Below are positions 1 to 8,263 of a DNA stretch of 64,000 nucleotides, piece by piece (within the stretch, counting starts at the first letter, position 1; each line of letters opens with the position of its first letter). A program made the translations under genes and the position numbers. Origin of the DNA: Mesorhizobium sp. GTDB taxonomy: Bacteria > Pseudomonadota > Alphaproteobacteria > Rhizobiales > Rhizobiaceae. The stretch covers positions 62,001 through 126,000 of the forward strand of contig SAQL01000006.1 in assembly GCA_004020645.1 (NCBI GenBank). The letters are read 5' to 3'. The notes under the pieces were generated by a model, which saw only the letters and a list, made by a program, of their open reading frames with translations, did no database searches and was not told the origin of the DNA.

Positions 1-1076
1 GTGGCGTCCGAATCCGTCCAGACCGCAATCGCGGCCGATCCGCCGGCATCAACCCGTCCGGCCGGTTCGAACCCGTCAGCCGGCATGTGTTCGATGATGG
101 CTGGAACTCGCTGGAGGAGCTGCCGCCCTTCAAGACCGAGGTGCAGGTCGAAAAGCCCCGCACCATCATCACCCGTAACGAATCGCCCGACATTTCCTTC
201 GACCGCTCGATCAACCCCTATCGCGGCTGCGAGCATGGCTGCGTCTATTGCTTCGCGCGGCCGACGCACAGCTTCATGGGCCTGTCGCCGGGGCTGGATT
301 TCGAATCGAGGCTGTTCGCCAAGCCGGATGCGGCGCGGCTACTCGACAAGGAACTGTCGAAGGACGGCTACCAGCCGCGCACCATCGCCATCGGCACCAA
401 CACCGATCCCTATCAGCCGATCGAGAAGCAGTACCGGATCATGCGCGAGATCCTCGAAGTGCTGGAGGCGCGCGGCCATCCGGTCGGCATCGTCACCAAA
501 TCCGCGCTGGTGACGCGCGACATCGACATTCTGTCGCGCATGGCCGAACGCGGTCTGGCCAAGGTGGCGCTGTCGGTGACGACGCTCGACCGGATGCTGG
601 CCAGAACGATGGAGCCACGCGCGTCGACGCCGACCAAGCGGCTGGAGGCGATCAGGCAGCTTTCGGACGCCGGCATTCCGGCCTCGGTCATGGTCGCTCC
701 GATCATCCCCGGTCTGACCGATCAGGAGATGGAACGCATCCTCGATTCGGCACGTGCGGCAGGAGCGCGCGAGGCCGGCTATGTCGTGCTGCGCCTGCCG
801 CTGGAGGTCGCGCCGATCTTCAAGGATTGGCTGCTGCGCCATTATCCGGACCGCTACCGTCACGTCATGTCGCTGATCCGCTCGATGCGCGACGGCAAGG
901 ATTACGATTCGGATTGGGGCAAGCGCATGAAAGGCTCCGGCCCCTATGCCTGGCAGATCGGCCGGCGCTTCGAGATCGCCGCCAAACGGCTTGGCCTCAA
1001 CGCCGAACGGCGGTCGCTCAGGACCGACCAGTTCGTCGTCGCGGCCAAGGCAACCGAGCAACTGATGCTGCTGTGA
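1..1076 (+). CDS. PA0069-family radical SAM protein (5' end missing)
   Basis: The reading frame is open from base 3 of the window, so the true start lies upstream. The first visible residues (GRSAGINPSGRFEP) are typical of the N-terminal region of this family. The radical SAM cluster motif CEHGCVYC is visible about 75 residues in, followed by a TIM-barrel-like stretch and a conserved GSGPYAWQIGRR segment near the C-terminus. Family members bind a 4Fe-4S cluster and S-adenosylmethionine, but the substrate of the PA0069 group is unknown to me. RnhB follows on the same strand after about 155 bases. The family call is firm; the function is open. Confidence 0.9.
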   Translation, partial: GVRIRPDRNRGRSAGINPSGRFEPVSRHVFDDGWNSLEELPPFKTEVQVEKPRTIITRNESPDISFDRSINPYRGCEHGCVYCFARPTHSFMGLSPGLDFESRLFAKPDAARLLDKELSKDGYQPRTIAIGTNTDPYQPIEKQYRIMREILEVLEARGHPVGIVTKSALVTRDIDILSRMAERGLAKVALSVTTLDRMLARTMEPRASTPTKRLEAIRQLSDAGIPASVMVAPIIPGLTDQEMERILDSARAAGAREAGYVVLRLPLEVAPIFKDWLLRHYPDRYRHVMSLIRSMRDGKDYDSDWGKRMKGSGPYAWQIGRRFEIAAKRLGLNAERRSLRTDQFVVAAKATEQLMLL

Positions 1077-1156
1077 AGACATCGTGTGCCGCCGCTGCCG
1101 GCGGCACATGAAAAATCCCGTCCGGCCTGTCCTTGTCCCCGGGCTTGCAGACGGTG

Positions 1157-1191
1157 CCCTCCGGGTCCGGTGCCTCACCCGACCCGGAGGG
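1157..1191. repeat. Perfect inverted repeat between radical SAM gene and rnhB
   Basis: CCCTCCGGGTC (1157-1167) and GACCCGGAGGG (1181-1191) are perfect 11-bp inverted arms around a 13-nt loop. There is no T-run after it on either strand, so it is a weak terminator candidate. It may instead be a dispersed palindromic repeat. It lies upstream of the chosen rnhB start. Confidence 0.5.
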
Positions 1192-1231
1192 GCTTGCGGA
1201 GAATCGGAGCCGATGCGAACCTCGCCGCAAC

Positions 1232-1927
1232 ATGGCTCGCGCGCGTTCTGATTCTCCGCTTCTCTTCGAAATCGTTGAGAGACCCGATTTCTCCTTCGAG
1301 ACGAAGGCGATGGGCGAAGGCCTGTGGCCGGTGGCGGGAATGGACGAGGCAGGCCGTGGCCCGCTCGCCGGGCCGGTCGTGGCGGCTGCGGTGGTGCTCG
1401 ATCCCGCCAACATTCCCGACGGCCTCGACGATTCCAAGCGCCTCAGCCATCTGCAGCGCGAGGCGCTGTTCCTGAAAATCCTAGGCTCCGCTCTTGGCGT
1501 GTCGATGGCTTCGGTCAGCGCCGAAGGCATCGATGGCAGCAATATTCTCAAGGCAAGCCTCGAGGCGATGCGTCGCGCTTTGGTCGGGCTCTCGGTGCAG
1601 CCAAAGCTGGCCCTGGCCGACGGGCGCGACGTGCCACCCGGATTGCCATGCGAAGGCAGAGCGCTGATCAAGGGCGACCAGCGCTCGCAGTCGGTCGCCG
1701 CCGCCTCGATCGTCGCCAAGGTGATGCGCGACCGCATGATGTGCGGCTGCGGCAGCCATCACGCGCATTACGGTTTCGAACTCCATATGGGCTACGCCAC
1801 AGTCCGCCACCGTGCCGCGATCGAGATGCATGGACCGGTGGCGCGGCTGCACCGCGCGTCCTTCGCACCGTTCCGGCTTGGCGGAACCGAAGTGCTCGAC
1901 GAAGAGAGCTTTTCGGGTCTGGATTGA
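1232..1927 (+). CDS. rnhB: Ribonuclease HII
   Basis: This enzyme cleaves the RNA strand of RNA-DNA hybrids and removes misincorporated ribonucleotides in the cytoplasm. The N-terminal catalytic motif [14 protein letters not shown] supplies the acidic D-E pair. Further on, ADGRD, then [18 protein letters not shown] with a following RDR, match the type 2 RNase H core, and GYATVRHR is the late conserved motif. I chose the ATG at 1232 ([12 protein letters not shown]), giving 231 aa, normal for the family. The open frame extends upstream to a TTG at 1133, but that part runs through the inverted repeat and looks non-coding. The ribosome binding site is weak. Confidence 0.93.
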   Translation: MARARSDSPLLFEIVERPDFSFETKAMGEGLWPVAGMDEAGRGPLAGPVVAAAVVLDPANIPDGLDDSKRLSHLQREALFLKILGSALGVSMASVSAEGIDGSNILKASLEAMRRALVGLSVQPKLALADGRDVPPGLPCEGRALIKGDQRSQSVAAASIVAKVMRDRMMCGCGSHHAHYGFELHMGYATVRHRAAIEMHGPVARLHRASFAPFRLGGTEVLDEESFSGLD

Positions 1928-1937
1928 GGCGAGCGCC

Positions 1938-2105
1938 AATCTCCCCCCTCGAGGGGCGATGTCGCCGAAGGCGACAGAGGGGTCGTCTCGGCTGGCGCGA
2001 CGCCATGTGGGACAAAAGAGAAGGTTGGCGCTTCACGCGCGGCTACCCCCTCTGGCCTGCCCTCTTTGCCAAAACTTGGCATCTCCCCCTCAAAGGGGGG
2101 AGATT
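1938..2105. repeat. MITE-like intergenic element with terminal inverted repeats
   Basis: The left end (1938-1956, AATCTCCCCCCTCGAGGGG) and right end (2086-2105, CCCCTCAAAGGGGGGAGATT) are near-perfect inverted copies of each other. Inside are two more palindromes: GTCGCC-gaa-GGCGAC at 1961-1975 and TGCCAA-aac-TTGGCA at 2067-2081. It sits between the convergent rnhB and atpF genes and holds no credible gene. From memory, similar C/G-rich elements are common between genes in Mesorhizobium genomes; copy number needs a genome search. Confidence 0.7.
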
Positions 2106-2133
2106 ACGCACTCAGCCGCTTTCGCCAATGCGC

Positions 2134-2161
2134 AAAAAAGCCGCCAGGTTGCCCGGGCGGC
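2134..2161 (-). terminator. Rho-independent terminator of the atp F0 operon
   Basis: Read on the minus strand, a stem GCCGCCCGGG / CCTGGCGGC (one mismatch) is followed by six T residues (2139-2134). It lies 26 bases past the atpF stop codon, where a terminator of the minus-strand operon would be expected. Confidence 0.7.
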
Positions 2162-2186
2162 TTCGATTACACGACCGTTGTGGCCC

Positions 2187-2678
2187 TTAATTCAGCTTCG
2201 ACTTCACGTCCTGAAGCGAGGCCTTGAACAGGTCGGCACCCGCCTTTGCGTCAATCTTGCCGGCGAGCAGCGTGCGTGCGGCTTCGACGGCGATATCGAC
2301 GGCGCTGGCGCGCACCTCGCTGATCGCCTCGCGCTCGGCCTGACCGATCTTCTGTTCGGCTAGTGCGGTGCGCCGGGCGACATAGTCCTCGGTCTTCTTG
2401 TGCGCCTCGGCAGCCAGCATGTCGGCCTCGCGCTTGGCGGCGGCGACGATGGCGGCGGCCTCCTGCTCGGCTTCCTTGCGCTTGCGCTGGTATTGGCCGA
2501 GCAATTGCTGGGCCTCCTCGCGCAGCCGGCGCGCTTCTTCAAGCTCGTTGCTGATCTTGTCGGCGCGGGCGTCGAGCGCCTTGGCGATCAGCTTAGGCAC
2601 CTTGATGTAGACGGCAATGGCCAGGAAAATGACCAGGGCAACGGTGGCCCAAAGCGTCGCGAGTGATGTGGCGTCCAT
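2187..2678 (-). CDS. atpF: F0F1 ATP synthase subunit b
   Basis: This is one of the two peripheral-stalk subunits that hold F1 against the membrane motor. The protein has 163 aa. A single N-terminal membrane helix (about residues 5-25, ATLWATVALVIFLAIAVY) is followed by a long charged coiled coil with many Ala, Glu, Lys and Arg residues. I chose the ATG at 2678 because GGTGAGGAG lies just upstream; an extension to 2750 would run into the previous gene. It is the last gene of the minus-strand F0 operon, 10 bases after the b' gene. The call is firm. Confidence 0.95.
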   Translation of the reverse strand: MDATSLATLWATVALVIFLAIAVYIKVPKLIAKALDARADKISNELEEARRLREEAQQLLGQYQRKRKEAEQEAAAIVAAAKREADMLAAEAHKKTEDYVARRTALAEQKIGQAEREAISEVRASAVDIAVEAARTLLAGKIDAKAGADLFKASLQDVKSKLN

Positions 2679-2688
2679 GATGCGCTCC

Positions 2689-3288
2689 TCACCGGGCCAC
2701 GGATTTGACGGCTGCCGCGATCTCGGCCTTGCTGGCCTTGCCGCCGACAAGCGCCTCGACGATAGCAGAAGCCGTGTCCTCGGCGATCGTGCCGACTTCC
2801 TTCATGGCATTGGCCTTGATGGATGAAATGCGAGCCTCGGCTTCGCCAAGCTTCTGGTCGAGGGCAGCCTCGACCTTCTTGCGGGCGGCCTCGGCTTCCG
2901 CCTTGGCGGCATCGTTGGCCTGCTGGCCGATCGCATTGGCCTTGGTCTTGGCCTCCGCCAGTTCCTGCTCATAAGCGGCAACGGCTGCATCGGCCTCGGC
3001 CTTCAGCCTGGCGGCATGGTCGAGGTCCTGCGTGATGCGGTCGTTGCGGACATCGATGATGCCGCCGACACGCGGCATCACCACCTTCTTAAGGAACAGG
3101 TAGAACAGCCCGAAGGTGATCGCCAGCCACAGAAGCTGCGACGGGAATGTCGCCGGATCGAATGGCGGGAACACGCCGTGCGCCTCGGCAGGCACGCCGG
3201 TGCCGGAATGCGTATCGCCTTCCGTGCCGGTGTGGCCGTCTTCGACGGCGGGCGCGGACTCTTGCGCAAAGGCAGATGTCACGAACAT
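2689..3288 (-). CDS. atpF2: F0F1 ATP synthase subunit b'
   Basis: This is the second peripheral-stalk subunit, found beside b in alphaproteobacteria, cyanobacteria and chloroplasts; the rhizobial gene is also called atpG. The protein has 199 aa. A poorly conserved N-terminus rich in Gly, Thr and acidic residues precedes one membrane helix (about residues 50-68, SQLLWLAITFGLFYLFL) and an Ala/Lys/Glu-rich coiled coil. The ATG at 3288 has AGGGGA upstream. The N-terminal FAQESAPAVEDG segment could look like a signal peptide, but similar tails are usual in rhizobial b' proteins. The gene lies between atpE and atpF. Confidence 0.93.
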   Translation of the reverse strand: MFVTSAFAQESAPAVEDGHTGTEGDTHSGTGVPAEAHGVFPPFDPATFPSQLLWLAITFGLFYLFLKKVVMPRVGGIIDVRNDRITQDLDHAARLKAEADAAVAAYEQELAEAKTKANAIGQQANDAAKAEAEAARKKVEAALDQKLGEAEARISSIKANAMKEVGTIAEDTASAIVEALVGGKASKAEIAAAVKSVAR

Positions 3289-3364
3289 GGACTATCCCCT
3301 GATATCAGGCCCGCCGCTGTTTGCGGCCGGCCCGTCCAATTCCCAATGTTAGCCGAACAGGGGC

Positions 3365-3589
3365 TCAGCCGAACAGGGCCAGAAGCGCGATGAGAAGGGA
3401 GAAGATGCCCAGCGCTTCGGTCACGGCGAAGCCGAAGATCAGGCGGCCGAACTGGCCATCCGCGGCCGACGGGTTGCGCAGCGCGCCCGCCAGATAGCTG
3501 CCGAAGATGTTGCCGAGGCCAATACCGGCGCCACCCATGCCGAGGCATGCGATGCCGGCGCCGATGAACTTTGCTGCTTCTGCTTCCAT
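3365..3589 (-). CDS. atpE: F0F1 ATP synthase subunit c
   Basis: This is the proton-carrying rotor ring subunit, 74 aa, with two membrane hairpin helices. The first helix carries the Gly-rich packing motif ([14 protein letters not shown], residues 17-30). The second carries the essential carboxylate Glu58 in [14 protein letters not shown]. The polar loop [12 protein letters not shown] joins them and contacts F1. The ATG at 3589 is preceded by AAGGAG at good spacing, so the 14 extra upstream in-frame codons are excluded. It lies between atpB and b' in the F0 operon. Confidence 0.97.
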   Translation of the reverse strand: MEAEAAKFIGAGIACLGMGGAGIGLGNIFGSYLAGALRNPSAADGQFGRLIFGFAVTEALGIFSLLIALLALFG

Positions 3590-3667
3590 TTGTTCAACTC
3601 CTTTGGATCTAAAATTCCGTTGCAATTCCATCCGGCAGCAATGCCGGAAACTCTTGGCCAGCCTGGG

Positions 3668-4426
3668 TCAGTGCCCGGGATGCAGGGCGTCGTTCAGATA
3701 CATGCAGGTCAGCACGGCAAAGACGTAGGCCTGCAGGAAGGCGACCAGCAGTTCCAGCGCCGTCAGCGCCACGGCCATCGCCAGCGGCAGGACCGATCCG
3801 GCAATGCCAAGCGTGCCAAGCGCGCTCAAGCTCACCACGAAGCCAGAGAACACCTTCAGCGTGATGTGGCCGGCCAGCATATTGGCAAACAGACGAACCG
3901 AGAGGCTGACCGGGCGCGAAACGAAGGAAATCACCTCGATCAGCACCACCAGCGGCAGCAGGTAAATCGGCACGCCGTGGGGGACGAACAGTTTCAGGAA
4001 ACCGAGGCCGTGCTTCATGAAGCCATAGACGACGACGGTTCCGATCACCAGCGCGGCAAGGCCGAAGGTAACGATGATGTGGCTGGTGACAGTGAAAAAG
4101 TACGGGAAAAGACCGAGCAGATTGGCAACGAGCACGAACATGAACAGCGAAAATACCAAGGGGAAGAACTTCATGCCTTGCGTTCCGGCTGCGTCCCTCA
4201 GCATGTTGCCGACGAATTCGTAGGCCATTTCCGAGACCGACTGAAGACGGCTGGGAACGAGGCTGCGGCTCGAGGTGCTGAGATAGAGGAACGCCGACGC
4301 AACGGCGACGGTCGCGACCATGAAGAGTGCCGAATTGGTGAAAGACAGGTCGTAGCCGCCGATCTCGATCGGAATCAGCTTGTTGATATGGAACTGGTGG
4401 ATCGGATCGACCTTGTCAGCAGCCAC
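3668..4426 (-). CDS. atpB: F0F1 ATP synthase subunit a
   Basis: This is the proton channel subunit beside the c ring, 252 aa with five to six membrane helices. The essential arginine is visible in [12 protein letters not shown], and the last helix ends in [19 protein letters not shown], both hallmarks of the family. The start codon is GTG ([12 protein letters not shown]), which is common for this gene in rhizobia. It follows atpI after 74 bases and precedes atpE after 78 bases. The call is firm. Confidence 0.96.
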   Translation of the reverse strand: MAADKVDPIHQFHINKLIPIEIGGYDLSFTNSALFMVATVAVASAFLYLSTSSRSLVPSRLQSVSEMAYEFVGNMLRDAAGTQGMKFFPLVFSLFMFVLVANLLGLFPYFFTVTSHIIVTFGLAALVIGTVVVYGFMKHGLGFLKLFVPHGVPIYLLPLVVLIEVISFVSRPVSLSVRLFANMLAGHITLKVFSGFVVSLSALGTLGIAGSVLPLAMAVALTALELLVAFLQAYVFAVLTCMYLNDALHPGH

Positions 4427-4500
4427 TTTAAAAAATCCCCATCAAAGCCGCACGCGGCTTTAGTGTCCTGTTCACTGCGCCGGCAAACGGCGCCTCAAGT

Positions 4501-4899
4501 TCATTCTTTCGGATCGCGGGTTTTGTCGCCCTGTCCGAATTCCGCCATAAGCCCTGCGGAGCGCAGGACGTTGAGCACGCCGGCGCCAAAACCCAGCAGC
4601 AAAAAAACGATCAGACCCCATGGCGATGTCCCCGCCACACGGTCGATGATCCAGCCGAGACCAGCACCAACCACTATCCCGGCGATGAACTCGCTGGATA
4701 GCTTGAGCGCCTGGCCATATCCGGCCGCACTGCCCGCTTTCGCGTCGTCTTTCCCCTCGAGCCGGTCCGGCCGCCTTGTCGCAAGCGATGCTTCAAGGTC
4801 GCGCCGGCGGCGCTCAAGATCGTCGTCGCGGATGTCGGCTTGACGCAGTTTGCCGCGGCCGGTTTCTCCGGTTCCGTCTGGCCCATTCTTGTCGGCCAT
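4501..4899 (-). CDS. atpI: AtpI / AtpZ-type ATP synthase accessory protein
   Basis: This 132-aa protein is the first gene of the F0 operon. A charged, disordered N-terminal half (about 60 residues rich in Asp, Arg and Lys) precedes two membrane helices: SSEFIAGIVVGAGLGWIID and WGLIVFLLLGFGAGVLNVLR. AtpI proteins help c-ring assembly and may transport magnesium; that role is known for relatives and not shown here. The ATG at 4899 is a reasonable start. No strong promoter is obvious in the 240 bases upstream. Confidence 0.9.
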   Translation of the reverse strand: MADKNGPDGTGETGRGKLRQADIRDDDLERRRRDLEASLATRRPDRLEGKDDAKAGSAAGYGQALKLSSEFIAGIVVGAGLGWIIDRVAGTSPWGLIVFLLLGFGAGVLNVLRSAGLMAEFGQGDKTRDPKE

Positions 4900-5141
4900 C
4901 GCAACCCCCTTGCCCGGTCAGATCGTCACCGTCCGTCCGCTCTTAAGTCGCCGGCAACATAGTTAGAGGGTCCGCGCCCGTCAAGCCACGGGCGGGACTT
5001 CCGCCTTAAGTATTTTCTCTATTCATATCAATGGCTTGCCAGGGTGCGACATCGTGCCCGCTACCGCCACTGGCGTGCCGCGACCGAATCCCTCCAGCGA
5101 TGGGTCTTCGATCGGTCGCGGCCGGGGCCTTGCCGGAGCGC

Positions 5142-6377
5142 TCAGCTCCAGCCGCCGCCATAGGTGCGGTAAAAGATATGCAGGCCGATCTTGGTCATTT
5201 TTTTCATCGTCCGCGCCCAACCCGGGTTGACGTAGTTGGCGTAGTAATGGGTCGACGATCCGACTTCCGGGATGAAGATCTTGCCGGCAGTGACCGCCAT
5301 GGCGATATCCTGCGCGGTCTTGTAGTGGGCCGGGCTCTGGATGCGTTTCTTCCTGCCGTCGCAAGCGAAGGAAAACTGGCAACGGTTGAACCACTTGTCG
5401 TTCTGGTAGACGACGCCGCAGATCGAGTTCGGATAGGCCGGATTGCGAACGCGATTGAGGATGACCTGGGCGACGGCGGCCTGGCCGCGCACGGATTCAC
5501 CGCGCGCCTCGAAATAGATGCCGTTGGCGAGGCAAGTCTGTTCCGCCTTGGAGAAGACGCTCGCCGGCAGCGGAGTTTGCATCCACGAATGATCGCCCTT
5601 GGCCACCGGCGGAATGAAGCGGCCATCGTTCGGCTTCTCGTCCTGAAGCAAGGCCTCGAAGGGCGAAGCCTGGGCATAATCAGGCGCGGCCGCTGCGTAG
5701 GCGGTCGCCAGGACGTCGGGGCGATCGTTGTTGACCAGCGCGGCCAGCATGGCCGGCACGCCAGGATCCGGCTTCTTGTCGACGCGCCTATGAAACGCGG
5801 CGGCAATCTGGATCTCCTTGCCTTTGATCTCGGGCTTGGCGAAAGCCATTTTCAGGCCGCTGTCCATGCTCGGGCGAAGCAGCGAGGAGGTGCGCTCGAA
5901 AACCGAGCCGGCGTTGAAGTTCTTCGGCGGCGCGACCGGCGAGACGATGATGATGCGACCCTTCTTGTCGGCGCGCATGATGCGGTCCTCGTCGGGCGTC
6001 GTGCTGGCCACGCTGCCCTTGCCGCGAAACGACACGGCGCCGATCCCGGGCAACCGGACGCCGGAACCCGAGATCGAGCCGGTGGTGTCGGAATCGAGGA
6101 AAGGCATTTCGGCGGCATGGACCGAGCCGGCGACGGATTTCTCGACATAGGCGTTCCAGCGGGCGTTCGGCGCCTTGAGGCCCGAGACCAGGCTCGTCAT
6201 GTCCTGATAGGCAATGACATTGGGAAAGCCGACCCAGATGCCAAGTCCAATGACCAGAGGAGACAGAAAGGAACGTCTTTTCTCACCGGCGAAAGCGACA
6301 AGCCGCTTCAAAACACGTCGATGCACGGAACTCTCCAGAAACGCAACGGACCCCACTGGAGAGGCACGATGATGCAT
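5142..6377 (-). CDS. Cell wall hydrolase, SleB family
   Basis: This 411-aa protein is predicted to cleave peptidoglycan. The C-terminal catalytic domain (about residues 285-411) carries CLANGIYFEARGESVRGQ with the likely catalytic Glu, then AAVAQVILNRV and THYYANYVNPGW, as in the SleB/CwlJ hydrolase_2 family. A membrane anchor or uncleaved signal (FLSPLVIGLGIWVGF, about residues 37-51) lies near the N-terminus, and a 230-residue variable linker joins the two. The ATG at 6377 gives the full frame; a later start nearer the membrane segment is possible. It is monocistronic, divergent from nothing and followed by the atp operon 240 bases downstream. Confidence 0.88.
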   Translation of the reverse strand: MHHRASPVGSVAFLESSVHRRVLKRLVAFAGEKRRSFLSPLVIGLGIWVGFPNVIAYQDMTSLVSGLKAPNARWNAYVEKSVAGSVHAAEMPFLDSDTTGSISGSGVRLPGIGAVSFRGKGSVASTTPDEDRIMRADKKGRIIIVSPVAPPKNFNAGSVFERTSSLLRPSMDSGLKMAFAKPEIKGKEIQIAAAFHRRVDKKPDPGVPAMLAALVNNDRPDVLATAYAAAAPDYAQASPFEALLQDEKPNDGRFIPPVAKGDHSWMQTPLPASVFSKAEQTCLANGIYFEARGESVRGQAAVAQVILNRVRNPAYPNSICGVVYQNDKWFNRCQFSFACDGRKKRIQSPAHYKTAQDIAMAVTAGKIFIPEVGSSTHYYANYVNPGWARTMKKMTKIGLHIFYRTYGGGWS

Positions 6378-6586
6378 TAACCTTGATGGGGCGTTAACGG
6401 AGTTCGACAGCGCCAGTCATTTCAAAGGCTTTGTTGGCAACGGCTCCAACGGTCCCAACAACCGCTCCGCAGAGCGCTGTTCAGAGATGGAGGGATTCTC
6501 CTCTATGCCACGAACATGCTTAACGGCCCGTCATCGGCGAGCGGTCTCTTGCTTCAATGAGGTTTTTCGGTGGCGTGCTGGTCCGG

Positions 6587-7477
6587 TCAGGGGATAATTC
6601 CCCGAGGGCCCCGGCGCAGCTGGATCTGGCGGGTACCGCAGCATTTCTTGAACTTCATACCAGAACCGCAAGGACATTGATCATTGCCGCCGCGTTGCAG
6701 CCGGCCGACCAGGGGCAGCAACGCTGCGGAAGGCAGGAGCGATGCCGCAAGGGCAGCCAACTTGGCCGAGATTCCCGGCACGACGAGGCGACGACCGGAT
6801 TTGAACCCTCGCCACGCACGTTCGGCCACATACCCCGCATCCACCTTGGGCAAGACGTTGAAGAGCACCGTCTGATTGGCGCCTGACCTTGCGAGAAACT
6901 CCGTCGACACCGGGCCTGGTGCCACGCATGTGACCGTCACACCGGTTCGGCGCAATTCCTGGTGAAGCGCCTCTGAGAAGAAACGCACGAAACCTTTGCT
7001 TGCGAAGTACAGAGCCATATAAGGTCCGGGAAGGAACCCGGCCACGGAACTGAGATTGAGCACCCCGCCCCGTCGGCGCGCCACCATTCCGGGCAGAAAA
7101 TGGAGGGTCAGTTCTGTGAGCGAATGTATGTTGAGATCGATGATGCCGAGTTGACCATCAGCAGGCAGCGCCGTCGCGGCGCCCCGCAGGCCATGGCCGG
7201 CGCTGTTGACCAGGACATCACAGACCAGGCCGTGTGCGGTCAGAAAGCCCTCCAGGCGCGTTGGCGCATCGCCTGCCACGAGATCCAGTTCGAGCGTGAA
7301 TGCCTCGCCACCCGCCTCCCGAACCTCAGACGCCGCGGCGGCCAAACCCTCGGGCGAGCGGGCAACCAGCACAACCGCACCGCGCTCCCGTGCAGCGACG
7401 CTCGCAATTGCCCGGCCAATTCCACCCGAGCCGCCAATCACGACGACGGCTGGCCGCAATTCACGGTGCGAAATCAC
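6587..7477 (-). CDS. SDR-family oxidoreductase with a C-terminal SEC-C zinc motif
   Basis: This 296-aa protein starts with a classical short-chain dehydrogenase domain. The NAD(P)-binding motif GGSGGIG is at residues 15-21, VNSAGHG at 90-96, SS at 143-144 and the catalytic YxxxK pair at Tyr157/Lys161. After about residue 262 an unusual tail carries CPCGSGMKFKKCC (Cys268, Cys270, Cys279, Cys280), the zinc-binding SEC-C motif best known from the SecA C-terminus. It is the last gene of a three-gene operon; its ATG overlaps the acyltransferase stop codon (ATGA). The substrate is unknown. The SDR call is firm and the fusion is directly visible in an uninterrupted frame. Confidence 0.9.
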   Translation of the reverse strand: MISHRELRPAVVVIGGSGGIGRAIASVAARERGAVVLVARSPEGLAAAASEVREAGGEAFTLELDLVAGDAPTRLEGFLTAHGLVCDVLVNSAGHGLRGAATALPADGQLGIIDLNIHSLTELTLHFLPGMVARRRGGVLNLSSVAGFLPGPYMALYFASKGFVRFFSEALHQELRRTGVTVTCVAPGPVSTEFLARSGANQTVLFNVLPKVDAGYVAERAWRGFKSGRRLVVPGISAKLAALAASLLPSAALLPLVGRLQRGGNDQCPCGSGMKFKKCCGTRQIQLRRGPRGIIP

Positions 7478-8256
7478 GTCGCGTTCCTCTGTCTTGCAGG
7501 AGCGGAAACACTTTGACCGAGCAGCACCACTTCATTGGCGACAGTGCCATTCAGAATCTTTTCGAATCGCTCCAGTGCTCGCGCGACGTTCGCTCCATCC
7601 ATGACCCGGTGATCGTAGTGTATGCGGACATTCACCGATCCGTCTTTGCCGATCGGACCGTAATTTAGAAGCGTGGTCAATGGTGTCAGCGGGTTGAGTG
7701 ATTCCGCACCGAGACCAGAATAGACGGACAGTTGGAAGGTACCGAAGTAATTTGCCCTTTGCCGGCCGATGTTCAACCCTAGCCACATCAGCAGCCACCT
7801 GACTGGCGCGGGCGCACCTGCCATCCGCAGGGCACGCCGGAACTCCGGAACCTCGAGGATCGGCCGTGATCGAGCCGCGTGGATGGACCCCTCAAGTTCC
7901 GTGATGGAGTAGCGCTCCGGGCACTTGATGCAGCTCAGCAGAACGGCCGGCTCGCCATCATATTCGCGCTCGTGGGCAATTGAGGCTACGCTTGCCGGAT
8001 ACTCGTAAAGCTGCGGCCAGGGCAACTTGACATAGGCGCGCCGCAGCTCCGGCATCTCCAGGGCGAGAAGCGCATATCCTTTCAGGAAGATCGCGGTCCA
8101 CGAGGGCCTGGTCTGCTGCGCTATTCTAGCCCTTACGAGTGGGCCGAGATTCATCTGACGCTGAACCGCGACCCGTGGCACGCCGATCGAAAACCTCATC
8201 AGATCGCCAACAAGGCGCCGGGGCGCCGAAAGCTTGATGGCTCGGCCTCGCATCAA
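7474..8256 (-). CDS. Stand-alone 2-oxoacid dehydrogenase E2-type acyltransferase
   Basis: The 260-aa protein resembles the catalytic domain of dihydrolipoamide acyltransferases (and chloramphenicol acetyltransferase) but has no lipoyl or E1/E3-binding domain. The catalytic motif HRVMDG at residues 216-221 gives His216 and Asp220. Upstream, LNYGPIGKDGS corresponds to the substrate-channel region. With no E1 or E3 genes nearby it is unlikely to belong to a ketoacid dehydrogenase; an acyl or acetyl transfer to a small molecule or lipid is an inference. It lies between an ICMT-like gene (7 bases upstream) and the SDR-SEC-C gene (4-base overlap), so the three are probably co-translated. Confidence 0.8.
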   Translation of the reverse strand: MMRGRAIKLSAPRRLVGDLMRFSIGVPRVAVQRQMNLGPLVRARIAQQTRPSWTAIFLKGYALLALEMPELRRAYVKLPWPQLYEYPASVASIAHEREYDGEPAVLLSCIKCPERYSITELEGSIHAARSRPILEVPEFRRALRMAGAPAPVRWLLMWLGLNIGRQRANYFGTFQLSVYSGLGAESLNPLTPLTTLLNYGPIGKDGSVNVRIHYDHRVMDGANVARALERFEKILNGTVANEVVLLGQSVSAPARQRNAT

Positions 8257-8263
8257 ACGACCT

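Noticed and set aside
61-80. GGTTCGAAC-like stretch that resembles a tRNA T-loop
   Set aside because: It is in the coding frame of the radical SAM protein (GRFEP) and no acceptor, D or anticodon stem can be drawn around it.
3590-4843. Long plus-strand open frame (over 400 codons) across the atpB/atpI region
   Set aside because: It is antisense to well-supported atpB and atpI; its translation is rich in Gln, His, Arg and Glu as is usual for the opposite strand of GC-rich genes.
5031-6380. Plus-strand open frame of about 449 codons opposite the SleB gene
   Set aside because: The SleB frame has clear domain motifs, and the plus-strand frame has a composition typical of antisense GC-rich frames.
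6363-6415. CtrA box upstream of the SleB gene (two TTAA words)
   Set aside because: The spacing between the TTAA words is 13 bases, not the seven required by the consensus.
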